Notes under the pieces: model-generated
The model's input: only the letters and a program-made list of their open reading frames with translations
What the model was told of the DNA's origin: nothing
The model's database searches: none
In this document: positions 7,967 to 14,546 of the stretch, piece after piece
Layout: every line of letters starts with the position of its first letter
Position numbering within the stretch: the stretch's first letter is position 1
Position numbers and translations under genes: made by a program
NCBI GenBank assembly: GCA_023399375.1
Contig: JAEWPX010000001.1
Coordinates: 1-21,533, forward strand
DNA length: 21,533 nt
Source: Pseudomonadota bacterium
Lineage (GTDB): Bacteria > Desulfobacterota > Desulfovibrionia > Desulfovibrionales > Desulfovibrionaceae
Reading direction: 5' to 3'

Positions 7967-9118
7967 TTACAGATTCTTCGCCAAAAGCTCGCCGAACGCG
8001 GCGCAGCCGATGGTGGTCGCGCCCGGAATCTGGTCGGCCAGATCCACGGTGACCTTCTTGCCGGAAATGGTCTTGTCCATGGAATCGTGGATGAGCTTGG
8101 CCGCCTCGGTCCAGCCGATATGCTCGAGCAGCATCGCGCCGCTTAAGATCAGGCTGCCCGGGTTGGCCTTGTCCTTGCCGGCCAGGGCCGGGGCGATGCC
8201 GTGCGTGGGCTCGAAGAAGGCGAGCTTCTCGCTCATGTTGACGCCGGGAGCCAGGCCCAGCCCGCCGACCTGGGCGGCCAGGGCGTCGGAGATGTAGTCG
8301 CCGTTCAAGTTGGTCGTGGCGATGACCGAGTAGTCTTGCGGCCGCATGAGCGCGACCTGGAACATGTTGTCGGCGATGCGGTCCTTGATGACCAGGGGCT
8401 TGCTGCCGCCGGCTGCGGCCTCTTCCTCGGTCATGGTCGCCTCGCCAAATTCCGTGGCCGCCACTTCGTAGCCGAAGGCCCGAAACGCGCCTTCGGTGTA
8501 CTTCATGATATTGCCCTTGTGCACCAGGGTCACGCTCGGGCGGCCAGTGGCGAGGGCGAACTGGATGGCCTTGCGCACCAGGCGCTTGGACCCGGCCGGG
8601 GTGATGGGCTTGATGCCGATGCCGGCCGTCTCGTCCACCTTGGCCCCGAGCGCGTCGCGCAGAAAGGCGATGAGCTTTTTCGCCTCGGGCGTGCCAGTGG
8701 CGTATTCGATGCCGGCGTACACGTCCTCGGTGTTCTCGCGGTAGATGACCATGTCCACGAGGTCGGGCCGCTTGACCGGGGATTCGATGCCCTTGAAGTA
8801 TTTGATGGGCCGAATGCAGGCGTAGAGATCGAGGACCTGGCGCAGGGTGACGTTCAAGCTGCGAAATCCCCCGCCCACGGGCGTTGCCAGCGGGCCCTTG
8901 AAGGCCAGTTCCGCGCCGGAAAGCGCATCGAGCGTGGCCTGGGGCAGGTAGTCGCCGGTTTCCTTGAACGCCTTGCCGCCGGCGAGCAGTTCCTTCCAGA
9001 CCAGTTTGCGGCTGCCGCCGTAGGCTTTTTCCACGGCGGCGTCGAGGACGGGCCGACCGGCCTTCCAGACATCCGGGCCGATACCGTCGCCCTCGATCCA
9101 ATATACCGTCTTTTCCAT
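7967..9118 (-). CDS. icd: Isocitrate dehydrogenase (type I; cofactor uncertain)
   Basis: The enzyme oxidatively decarboxylates isocitrate to 2-oxoglutarate; in sulfate reducers it mainly supplies carbon for glutamate. The 383-residue protein has the substrate-binding segment RSLNVTLRQ (Ser87 matches E. coli Ser113), YRENTEDVYAGIE (126-138), the dehydrogenase signature around NLNGDYISD (270-278) and PTHGIAPALAG (304-314). The four E. coli residues that hold the NADP 2'-phosphate (Lys344, Tyr345, Tyr391, Arg395) align with Ala311, Leu312, Val358 and Asp362, so NADP use cannot be assumed. The ATG at 9116-9118 gives the typical N-terminus (MEKTVYWIEGDGIGPD) and follows GAGGAG. A longer frame to a TTG at 9151 is less likely. 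A perfect TTGACA lies just upstream. Confidence 0.92.
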   Translation of the reverse strand: MEKTVYWIEGDGIGPDVWKAGRPVLDAAVEKAYGGSRKLVWKELLAGGKAFKETGDYLPQATLDALSGAELAFKGPLATPVGGGFRSLNVTLRQVLDLYACIRPIKYFKGIESPVKRPDLVDMVIYRENTEDVYAGIEYATGTPEAKKLIAFLRDALGAKVDETAGIGIKPITPAGSKRLVRKAIQFALATGRPSVTLVHKGNIMKYTEGAFRAFGYEVAATEFGEATMTEEEAAAGGSKPLVIKDRIADNMFQVALMRPQDYSVIATTNLNGDYISDALAAQVGGLGLAPGVNMSEKLAFFEPTHGIAPALAGKDKANPGSLILSGAMLLEHIGWTEAAKLIHDSMDKTISGKKVTVDLADQIPGATTIGCAAFGELLAKNL

Positions 9119-9157
9119 GCGCCTTTGCTCCTCATGAGAAATTTTGAACAACGGGTG

Positions 9158-9187
9158 ACGTTAAAAAGGGGGGCCGGCCTTTGTCAA
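9158..9187 (-). promoter_or_regulatory. Candidate sigma-70 promoter of isocitrate dehydrogenase
   Basis: A perfect -35 TTGACA (9182-9187 read on the minus strand) is followed after 18 bp by a weak -10, TAACGT (9158-9163). Transcription would start near 9151, about 33 nt before the ATG. The poor -10 keeps confidence moderate. Confidence 0.4.
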
Positions 9188-9189
9188 CA

Positions 9190-9210
9190 CGGCCGCCTGC
9201 CCCGCGGCCG
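9190..9210 (-). terminator. Hairpin after the M23 gene
   Basis: CGGCCGC / GCGGCCG (arms 9190-9196 and 9204-9210, 7-nt loop) lies 4 nt past the M23 stop and directly before the -35 of the idh promoter. There is no T-run directly after it. It is a possible weak terminator. Confidence 0.35.
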
Positions 9211-9213
9211 GGC

Positions 9214-10596
9214 TCACTGCTGCGGCGCATCGCCGCCCGCGGCGTAACGCTTGATTTTGCCGGTCACGTTGTCCTCCAGCCAGTGCCCGTCCCACCACTC
9301 GATGGGAATGACGGGCCGGCCGTCGAGGTACATGGCGAAATGGACCTGGTCCCCGGGAGCCAGTCCCGAAGTCCCTGTCGCGCCGACGAGGTCGCCCTTT
9401 TTCACCTCGTCGCCGGCATGCACGGACAGGGAGGACAGGTTGCCGTAGAGGCTTTGCAGGCCCATGCCGTGGTCGATGACCACGCTGTTGCCGTAGACGC
9501 CGAGCGGCCCGGCAAAGACGACCTTGCCGTTGTTGGCCGCCGGCACCGACGCGCGCGGCGTGGAGGACAGGTCGATGCCCATGTGCCGCTCGCGGGCGAT
9601 CTCCTGGCCCTTGTACACGTAGGTCCGGTCCGCGCCGAAGGAGCCGCGCACCACGGAACGGGGCATGTACACGAAAGCGCCGTCCCAGAGCTGTTCCGGA
9701 GACGTCTGCTTGCCGAGCGCCGCAAGGGTCGCGTCGTTTTGCTTTCGCAACTCGCTTTCCAACTTTTTGAAACGCTCGACCGGATCGCGCGTTTCCGGGA
9801 ACAGCCCGGCAAAGGCGGGCAGCCGCGCGGCGAGGAGTTCGTCGGAGACGTCCACCCGCTCCTCGCGAAAGCGCCTCTTGATGGCCATATTGACGAAAAA
9901 GCCGCTTCTTTCGTTGCCTGCCGCGTCCTCGACGAAAAGACGCGGCTTGAAGGCGTCGGCGTCCATATCCGCCGGAAACGCGAACAGGCAGGCGTATTGG
10001 CCGCTTTTTTGCTTGTAGCCGGGATAGAGGACGTCGCCGACCATGACGCCGGACCGGGTGACGTCCTTGTTGACTTCGTAGACGACCAGCCCGACCCCGC
10101 CCTGGCGCACGTAATGCGCGGGGGTCAGCGGCTTGACCGAGGGCGGCGTCATGTCAAGGAGCATGCGCCGGGAGACGCGGGCGGCATTGCCCGCGCCGAG
10201 ATTGGCGAACGAGCCGTCATAGGCCGCGACCTGCATCTCGAAGACGCCGCCGCGCAGTTCCGACCCTTCCAGGGTGAAGCGTTCGGAAATCCTGTCGCGG
10301 GGCGGGTCGTACTGCCGGCGCAGCACATCGGTGCGGCGCTGGCCCTGGGTGACGGTGACGGTGAGGGAACGGATGCCGGACTCCTCGTCCGCGGCAGTCA
10401 CGGTAAACGCCCGCTTGAGGGATGCCGCCGCGGCCTCGGGCAAAAGCGTCACTTGCGGTTTATGCGCATCCTTGAGAAACAGGTAATACCCGGCGACTCC
10501 CGCCACGCCCAAGGGCGCGGCCACGAGCAGACCGGCGACGAGATAAAAGAGCGGGCCGAACCCGCCGTGCTTCTTGAACGGCTTTTTGATGCGCAT
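9214..10596 (-). CDS. Membrane-anchored M23/LytM-like protein, probably lacking catalytic histidines
   Basis: The 460-residue protein has a short basic N-terminus and a membrane segment at about 13-41 (around FGPLFYLVAGLLVAAPLG). A long extracytoplasmic region follows, then a LytM/M23 domain at about 325-430. Zn ligands are present: His338 and Asp342 in HMGID, and His419 in VHFAM. The two catalytic histidines of active M23 enzymes are replaced. LYAHLS reads LYGNLS (Asn386), and the first His of HxH is Gln417. It is therefore likely a non-hydrolytic LytM domain, as in amidase activators EnvC/NlpD, or an atypical enzyme. The ATG at 10594-10596 is preferred over upstream extensions because it gives a clean signal-anchor and lies 27 nt from a predicted transcription start. 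It is divergent from the 3D-domain gene. Confidence 0.88.
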   Translation of the reverse strand: MRIKKPFKKHGGFGPLFYLVAGLLVAAPLGVAGVAGYYLFLKDAHKPQVTLLPEAAAASLKRAFTVTAADEESGIRSLTVTVTQGQRRTDVLRRQYDPPRDRISERFTLEGSELRGGVFEMQVAAYDGSFANLGAGNAARVSRRMLLDMTPPSVKPLTPAHYVRQGGVGLVVYEVNKDVTRSGVMVGDVLYPGYKQKSGQYACLFAFPADMDADAFKPRLFVEDAAGNERSGFFVNMAIKRRFREERVDVSDELLAARLPAFAGLFPETRDPVERFKKLESELRKQNDATLAALGKQTSPEQLWDGAFVYMPRSVVRGSFGADRTYVYKGQEIARERHMGIDLSSTPRASVPAANNGKVVFAGPLGVYGNSVVIDHGMGLQSLYGNLSSLSVHAGDEVKKGDLVGATGTSGLAPGDQVHFAMYLDGRPVIPIEWWDGHWLEDNVTGKIKRYAAGGDAPQQ

Positions 10597-10629
10597 GCGT
10601 TCCGTATCCCCCGGCATCCGGATCGCGAC

Positions 10630-10658
10630 AGTATAGGACAGGGCGCGACCGCGGGCAA
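10630..10658 (-). promoter_or_regulatory. Sigma-70 promoter of the M23/LytM gene
   Basis: On the minus strand TTGCCC (10653-10658, four of six matches) and TATACT (10630-10635, five of six matches) are separated by exactly 17 bp. Transcription would start near 10623, leaving a leader of about 27 nt before the ATG at 10596. It lies in the 101-bp gap between two divergent genes. No equally good promoter was seen for the plus-strand 3D gene. Confidence 0.6.
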
Positions 10659-10697
10659 GGAGCCCCACCCTACGCGCCCCGGGCAAAGGAGGTTTGC

Positions 10698-11225
10698 ATG
10701 AACGAACAACCCAAACGGCCTGCGCAGGCGCCGACGCGCGGCGAGATCGCGCGCTGCGCCTCCCTGGCCGCGCTGGCCATTGCGGCCTTCGGCCTCAGTT
10801 ACGGCAGCGACGAACTCGCCAAACGCACGGCCGCGCTGCGCCACGAAAACGCCGTGGCCGCCCAGGAGGCGGTCATGGCCGCGTCCTCGTGCGACACAGC
10901 CGGCGCGCTCTTCACCCTGGACGAGGAGGACCGGCGGCGCTTCACGCTCACCGCCACGGCCTACTGCCCGTTGTGCGGCTCCGAGGACGGCCAGCCGCAG
11001 CCCACGGCGCGCGGCGGCGCGGTGCGCCCGGGGCATACGGTTGCCGTGTCCCAGGACCTCAAACGCCTGCTCGGCAGGAAAGTCTATATCGAGGGGCTCG
11101 GCGTGCGCGTGGTCGAGGACCTCATGCACCCCCGCTTCACCGACCGGCTGGACCTGTGCCTGTCCGACCGCGAAACGGCCCTGGCCTTCGGCGTCAAACG
11201 CCTGGAGATGGTCGTACTCGACTGA
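10698..11225 (+). CDS. 3D-domain protein, putative membrane-anchored cell-wall protein
   Basis: The 175-residue protein has one N-terminal membrane segment at about 19-35 (around ASLAALAIAAFG), a short helical linker, and a 3D domain from about residue 83. That domain contains TATAYCP, GHTVAVSQDL and GRKVYIEGLG. The three conserved aspartates are Asp141, Asp149 and Asp152 in EDLMHPRFTDRLDL. The 3D domain is the double-psi beta-barrel found in MltA-like lytic transglycosylases and in YabE/YuiC-type proteins, where the aspartates are thought catalytic. It is the only plus-strand gene. Its ATG follows a strong AAAGGAGG ribosome-binding site at 10685-10692. Lying divergent to a LytM-like gene, it is probably involved in peptidoglycan cleavage or remodelling; the substrate is not shown. 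Confidence 0.85.
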   Translation: MNEQPKRPAQAPTRGEIARCASLAALAIAAFGLSYGSDELAKRTAALRHENAVAAQEAVMAASSCDTAGALFTLDEEDRRRFTLTATAYCPLCGSEDGQPQPTARGGAVRPGHTVAVSQDLKRLLGRKVYIEGLGVRVVEDLMHPRFTDRLDLCLSDRETALAFGVKRLEMVVLD

Positions 11226-11253
11226 GCGGCGGCAAGGGGAAGGAGGCGGAGAG

Positions 11254-11306
11254 GCCTCCGGCGTCCAGGAGGGGCAAGGGCCCCTCCTGGACCTCCCCGA
11301 AAGGGG
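11254..11306 (+). repeat. 53-nt two-hairpin repeat, copy B (probable bidirectional terminator)
   Basis: The element starts GCCTCCGGCG like copy A. Hairpin I pairs 11263-11274 with 11281-11292 (12 bp, GTCCAGGAGGGG type), with one further C-G pair possible inside. Hairpin II pairs 11295-11298 with 11303-11306 around a GAAA tetraloop. It lies between the stops of two convergent genes, the 3D protein ending at 11225 and the sugar transferase ending at 11350, where a two-way terminator is expected. The minus-strand arm is also preceded by ATTTTTG just after the sugar transferase stop. Confidence 0.75.
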
Positions 11307-11349
11307 GCCAAGCCCTGCAAGTCGGGTCGATCGACCTACGGACAAAAAT

Positions 11350-12789
11350 TCAATACGCCCCGCGCATGCCGCAGACCACCGGGATGGTGGCGAGCAGGAT
11401 CTTGATGTCGAGCGCCACGGACCAGGTGTCCACATATTCGATGTCGCATTCCATCATGCGTTCGAACGGCAGGGCGTTGCGGCCGCGAATCTGCCAGAAA
11501 CACGTGATGCCGGGCTTGACGCCGAAGCGGCGACGCGGCCAGTCGTTCTCGATGCGCTCCACGTCGCGCACGGGCAGCGGCCGAGGGCCGACGAGGCTCA
11601 TGTCGCCGCGCAACACGTTGTAGAGCTGCGGCAATTCGTCGATGCTGGTCTTGCGCAGGATGCGGCCAAGAGGCGTGATGCGCGGGTCGTTGCGCATTTT
11701 GAACGTCGCGCCATTGGTTTCGTTTTGCGCTTCGAGGCCGGCCTGGAGCGCCTCGGCGTTGCGCACCATGGTGCGGAATTTGTAGAACTTGAAGAGGCGC
11801 TTGTTGAGCCCCACCCGTTCCTGCACGAAAAACGCCGGCCCGGGCGACGTCAGCCGCACCAGGCACCACACGACGCCGAGAAGCGGCGACAGCGCGACCA
11901 GGGCCGCGCCGGCCACGGTCACGTCCAGGAACCGCTTGAGGATCAGCTCGCGCTCATCGGCCAGGGTGTTGGAAATGGTGGCCACGATCTCGCCGCCGTG
12001 GCTGCCGGGCCGGTGTCGGGGGTTTTTGACCTCGAACACGCGGGTGACCACGGTCATGGCCACGCCGTGTTCCTCGCAGGCCGTGGCCAGGGCCGTGGCC
12101 GTGTCGCACAGGGCGTGCATGGGCAGGCAGACCAGCACCTCGTCCACCACATGTTCGCGCAGATAATCGGGCAGGCCCGCGGGTGCGGCGAGAAGAGCGA
12201 AACGTTCGGGGCGCAGCGCCGGCGGCGGGACTTCCCAGCCGTCCGCGACGAAGCCCAGGAAGCGGTGGCCATGGCCGGGATGTTCGAGCATGTCCCGGGC
12301 GATTTCCTGGGCGCGTTGCCCCGTGCCGACGATGAGCGTACGCCGCGCGGCGATGCCCTGCGCCTCGGTGAGGAAAAGCAGCCTTCTGCCGGCATGGCGC
12401 ACGGCGACGCCGCCAAGGCACGACAGCAGCCAATAGACGGCCAGAAACGCCGGCGTGGCGAGCGGCGAACGCAACAAGGCGGCCGCGGCCACGAGCACGA
12501 GCAGCACGCCGGTTGCGGCCTTGAGCATGGCCTTGACCGCCTGCCGCCACTGGAAGAGCGCCGTTTCGGTGTAGAGCGCGAACGCCGGGAACACGCAGGC
12601 CGTGGCCCCAAGAGCGACGCAGAAAAGCAGCGCGCCCGAAGCGTCGACATGCACGGCAGCCGCGCCGGACGCGCTGCCGGCACGCACCGTTTCCGCCACG
12701 GTCGCGGCGGCCAGAAAGGAAAATGCGGCCACGGTCAGATCGGCCACGCGCAGCCAGGTGATGGCGCTTTGCCTGGTTCTTAAGGGCAT
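11350..12789 (-). CDS. Polyprenyl-phosphate hexose-1-phosphate transferase (exopolysaccharide-initiating sugar transferase)
   Basis: The 479-residue integral membrane protein should load the first sugar-1-phosphate onto undecaprenyl phosphate to start polysaccharide repeat synthesis. Four membrane segments lie at about 12-32, 52-73, 88-107 and 111-131. A Rossmann-like region follows with TLIVGTGQRAQEIA (151-164). The catalytic bacterial sugar transferase domain begins at KRFLDVTVAG (285-294). It continues with a membrane-associated helix (about 290-310), KFRTM (337-341), TSIDELPQLYNVLRGD (381-396) and SLVGPRP (398-404). This is the WbaP/WcaJ/ExoY superfamily; whether it uses UDP-glucose, UDP-galactose or another sugar cannot be read. 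The ATG at 12787-12789 has a GGGGTG site partly within a small hairpin. A sigma-54 promoter match lies about 115 nt upstream. Confidence 0.93.
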   Translation of the reverse strand: MPLRTRQSAITWLRVADLTVAAFSFLAAATVAETVRAGSASGAAAVHVDASGALLFCVALGATACVFPAFALYTETALFQWRQAVKAMLKAATGVLLVLVAAAALLRSPLATPAFLAVYWLLSCLGGVAVRHAGRRLLFLTEAQGIAARRTLIVGTGQRAQEIARDMLEHPGHGHRFLGFVADGWEVPPPALRPERFALLAAPAGLPDYLREHVVDEVLVCLPMHALCDTATALATACEEHGVAMTVVTRVFEVKNPRHRPGSHGGEIVATISNTLADERELILKRFLDVTVAGAALVALSPLLGVVWCLVRLTSPGPAFFVQERVGLNKRLFKFYKFRTMVRNAEALQAGLEAQNETNGATFKMRNDPRITPLGRILRKTSIDELPQLYNVLRGDMSLVGPRPLPVRDVERIENDWPRRRFGVKPGITCFWQIRGRNALPFERMMECDIEYVDTWSVALDIKILLATIPVVCGMRGAY

Positions 12790-12873
12790 GTGTCACCCCG
12801 CCTCGGCGGCGGCCGGTCCGCGGGAGGGACCGTTAGGGAAAAGTGCGTCAGGAGTGGGAGCCGCCCGTACATT

Positions 12874-12909
12874 GTTGCAAGATACACCGAGTATCACGAA
12901 ATTTGCAAC
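12874..12909. promoter_or_regulatory. Inverted repeat spanning the predicted sigma-54 start site
   Basis: Outer arms GTTGCAA (12874-12880) and TTGCAAC (12903-12909) enclose inner arms GATAC (12881-12885) and GTATC (12891-12895). The right outer arm contains the -12 TTGCA element of the promoter. The predicted start (near 12893) lies in the inner stem. This could be a repressor operator or a 5' mRNA structure. Confidence 0.4.
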
Positions 12910-12920
12910 TCTGATGCCAC
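12904..12920 (-). promoter_or_regulatory. Sigma-54 (-24/-12) promoter of the sugar transferase gene
   Basis: Read on the minus strand the site is GTGGCAT-N5-TTGCA. TGGCAT (12914-12919) and TTGCA (12904-12908) match the consensus TGGCAC-N5-TTGCA at ten of eleven fixed positions, with the invariant GG and GC exactly 10 bp apart. Transcription would start near 12893 and give a leader of about 104 nt. Sigma-54 promoters need an enhancer-binding activator, so this gene is probably switched on by a specific signal. Confidence 0.7.
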
Positions 12921-13226
12921 TTTTACGTCTCCCTCTCCTCCCGCAGGCTTGCGCCTTCGCGCAACGGGACGGCACAAGGCCGCCCAACAGCGGACAGGCC
13001 GTGACCCGTCCCGCCTCCTTCGCTCACCCGACGACAGCGTGCCCGCACGTTCGACACACAGACGTCACCCCTTGATACACTTCCGCTTTCAGCCTCCCCC
13101 GCGCCGCACGACGGAGCGCAAGGTCGGCTGCCGCCCGCGTCGCGATGCCGGGGAAATGACGCCATACCGGCAATTCGCGCAAAATCGCGCGGACTCCGAA
13201 ACACCATGCAGCCACGAGGACTTTGC

Positions 13227-13264
13227 ACAAAACAGAAAGCCCGGCCGCCGAGGCGACCGGGCTT
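13227..13264 (-). terminator. Intrinsic terminator of the qrc operon
   Basis: On the minus strand AAGCCCGG (13264-13257) pairs with CCGGGCTT (13244-13237), extended by an inner CGCC/GGCG pairing. It is followed at once by TCTGTTTTGT. It begins 26 nt after the qrcD stop. Stem plus T-run make it a standard Rho-independent terminator. Confidence 0.9.
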
Positions 13265-13289
13265 ATGCGCATGCAACGGAGCGTCCGGG

Positions 13290-14534
13290 CTACTTCTTGT
13301 TGAGCCCCACTTCCTGCGGGAAGATGGGCAAGTAGCGGTAGGACAGGCTCATGACGATGAAGCCGTAGGCGATGACCATGCCCGAAGTCAGCCACTCCGC
13401 CCAGTTCGGGGTGTAGATCTCCCACTTGGTGAAGGGCAGCACCGGCTGGGCCAGGGCCTGGACGGTGAAGACGTAGCGGTTGATGATCACGCCGAGGCAG
13501 GCGAGTATCGAGCCGGCGTACATGAACGCGGGCTTCTTGCGCAGGGGCGTGAGCAGGAAGACGACCGGCAACGGCAGGCAGAGCACCATTTCGGTGAAGA
13601 ACAGCCACTTGCCGTAAACCAGGCCGTAGAACATCTGGTCGAAGGTCAGGCCGGCCTTGGGCAGCACGCCGTTGATCCAGGCCCAGGTGTCCAGGTACTT
13701 GAACACCATGTAAATCAGCAGCATCGTGCCGCCGATCTTGCACATCAGGGACTTGATCCTATAGGTGGTCAGCTTGCGGCCGGAGAGCTTCTCCATGAAG
13801 CCGCAGATGAGCACGGTCAGGCACGGGCCCGAGGAGATGGCCGACAGGACGAACAGGAAGAAGGTCCAGGGCCAGATGAAGAAGCCTTCGCGGAAGGCGT
13901 AGGGGCGCGCGAACATGACGCCGTACATGCCGCCGAGGGAACCTTGGTGGAACGTGGACAGAAACGCGCCGATGCCGGCGAAAAGCGGCATGACGACGTG
14001 CATCTGGTGAGCCAGGTTGTGCAGGAACGGGATCTTGTTGAGCTGCTTCTGCTCGAGGATCAGCGGGATGTACTCGATGATGAGCACGAGCAGGTAGCAG
14101 GTGATGCAGAAGATGACTTCCGTGAGCATGGAGTGGACGTTGGGGTGCCAGTAGCCGAACCAGGCGCGCACCGGCTGGCCGACGTCCAGAGAGAGGATCA
14201 GCATGGCTCCGGAGTAGCAGAGGAAGCCCTTGATGACCGTCAGGTTGATGATGTTTTTGAGTTCGTCAACGCCGATGATGTAGCGGATGAGCCCCGTGAA
14301 GAAGGCGCCCGCGCCCAGGGCGATGACGGCGAGGTCGAAGGTGATCCACAGGCCGAACCCGAAGTAGTTGTCGAGGCCCGTGACGCCGATGCCGCGGTAG
14401 AAGACCCAGAGCATGGAGATAAGGCCGAGCAGGCCGACAAAAGCCCAGATCCCGAGCCAACCCATGAATTTCCCCAGGCCGCACCGGGCGACGCCCTCGG
14501 GGTACCAGTTTTTTTCCATCTCGATGAAGCTCAT
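13290..14534 (-). CDS. qrcD: Menaquinone reductase complex Qrc, integral membrane subunit QrcD (NrfD family)
   Basis: QrcD is the NrfD/PsrC-type membrane subunit that binds menaquinone and receives electrons from QrcC. The 414-residue product has about ten hydrophobic segments, for example near GWLGIWAFVGLLGLISMLW (25-43), the segment following WITFDLAVIALGAG, MLTEVIFCITCYLLVLIIEYIPL, and FFIWPWTFFLFVLSAISSGP. Short charged loops separate them and the protein ends in a cytoplasmic-looking KK tail. It is the last gene of the operon, 12 nt after qrcC, with a clear terminator just downstream. Family and position together make the assignment firm; individual quinone-site residues are not assigned here. 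Confidence 0.93.
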   Translation of the reverse strand: MSFIEMEKNWYPEGVARCGLGKFMGWLGIWAFVGLLGLISMLWVFYRGIGVTGLDNYFGFGLWITFDLAVIALGAGAFFTGLIRYIIGVDELKNIINLTVIKGFLCYSGAMLILSLDVGQPVRAWFGYWHPNVHSMLTEVIFCITCYLLVLIIEYIPLILEQKQLNKIPFLHNLAHQMHVVMPLFAGIGAFLSTFHQGSLGGMYGVMFARPYAFREGFFIWPWTFFLFVLSAISSGPCLTVLICGFMEKLSGRKLTTYRIKSLMCKIGGTMLLIYMVFKYLDTWAWINGVLPKAGLTFDQMFYGLVYGKWLFFTEMVLCLPLPVVFLLTPLRKKPAFMYAGSILACLGVIINRYVFTVQALAQPVLPFTKWEIYTPNWAEWLTSGMVIAYGFIVMSLSYRYLPIFPQEVGLNKK

Positions 14535-14546
14535 AGCGTCCCCCGC

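Larger units (their letters stand above)
12790..13289. other. 500-bp gene-poor regulatory region
   Basis: No convincing gene is seen between the sugar transferase start and the qrcD stop. The stretch holds the qrc terminator (13227-13264) and a sigma-54 promoter (12904-12920) with an overlapping inverted repeat. A 6-bp-arm palindrome, TTGCGC-N4-GCGCAA, at 12949-12964 could be an activator site. A leader hairpin (CGGTCC / GGACCG, 12814-12819 and 12827-12832) is also present. Base composition drops locally around 12870-12930, where the promoter lies. Nothing recognisable as a non-coding RNA gene was found. Confidence 0.6.

Noticed and set aside
9119..9151. N-terminal extensions of several genes (idh to 9151, clpP to 1672, M23 to 10686, manC to 19847)
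   Set aside because: The extensions lack family similarity, and for manC the extension overlaps rfbC. Internal ATG codons give family-typical N-termini, and for clpP, idh and manC they follow recognisable ribosome-binding sites. For the M23 gene the site is weak, and the choice rests on the signal-anchor and the promoter position.
11325..11336. A 12-bp perfect palindrome GGTCGATCGACC just after the sugar transferase stop
   Set aside because: Several such palindromes are expected by chance in a window of this size, and no context points to a binding protein.
12923..13276. A 117-codon minus-strand open frame in the 500-bp gap upstream of the sugar transferase
   Set aside because: No ribosome-binding site or recognisable motif. 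It runs through the qrc terminator stem and across the sigma-54 promoter flank, so it is probably chance.
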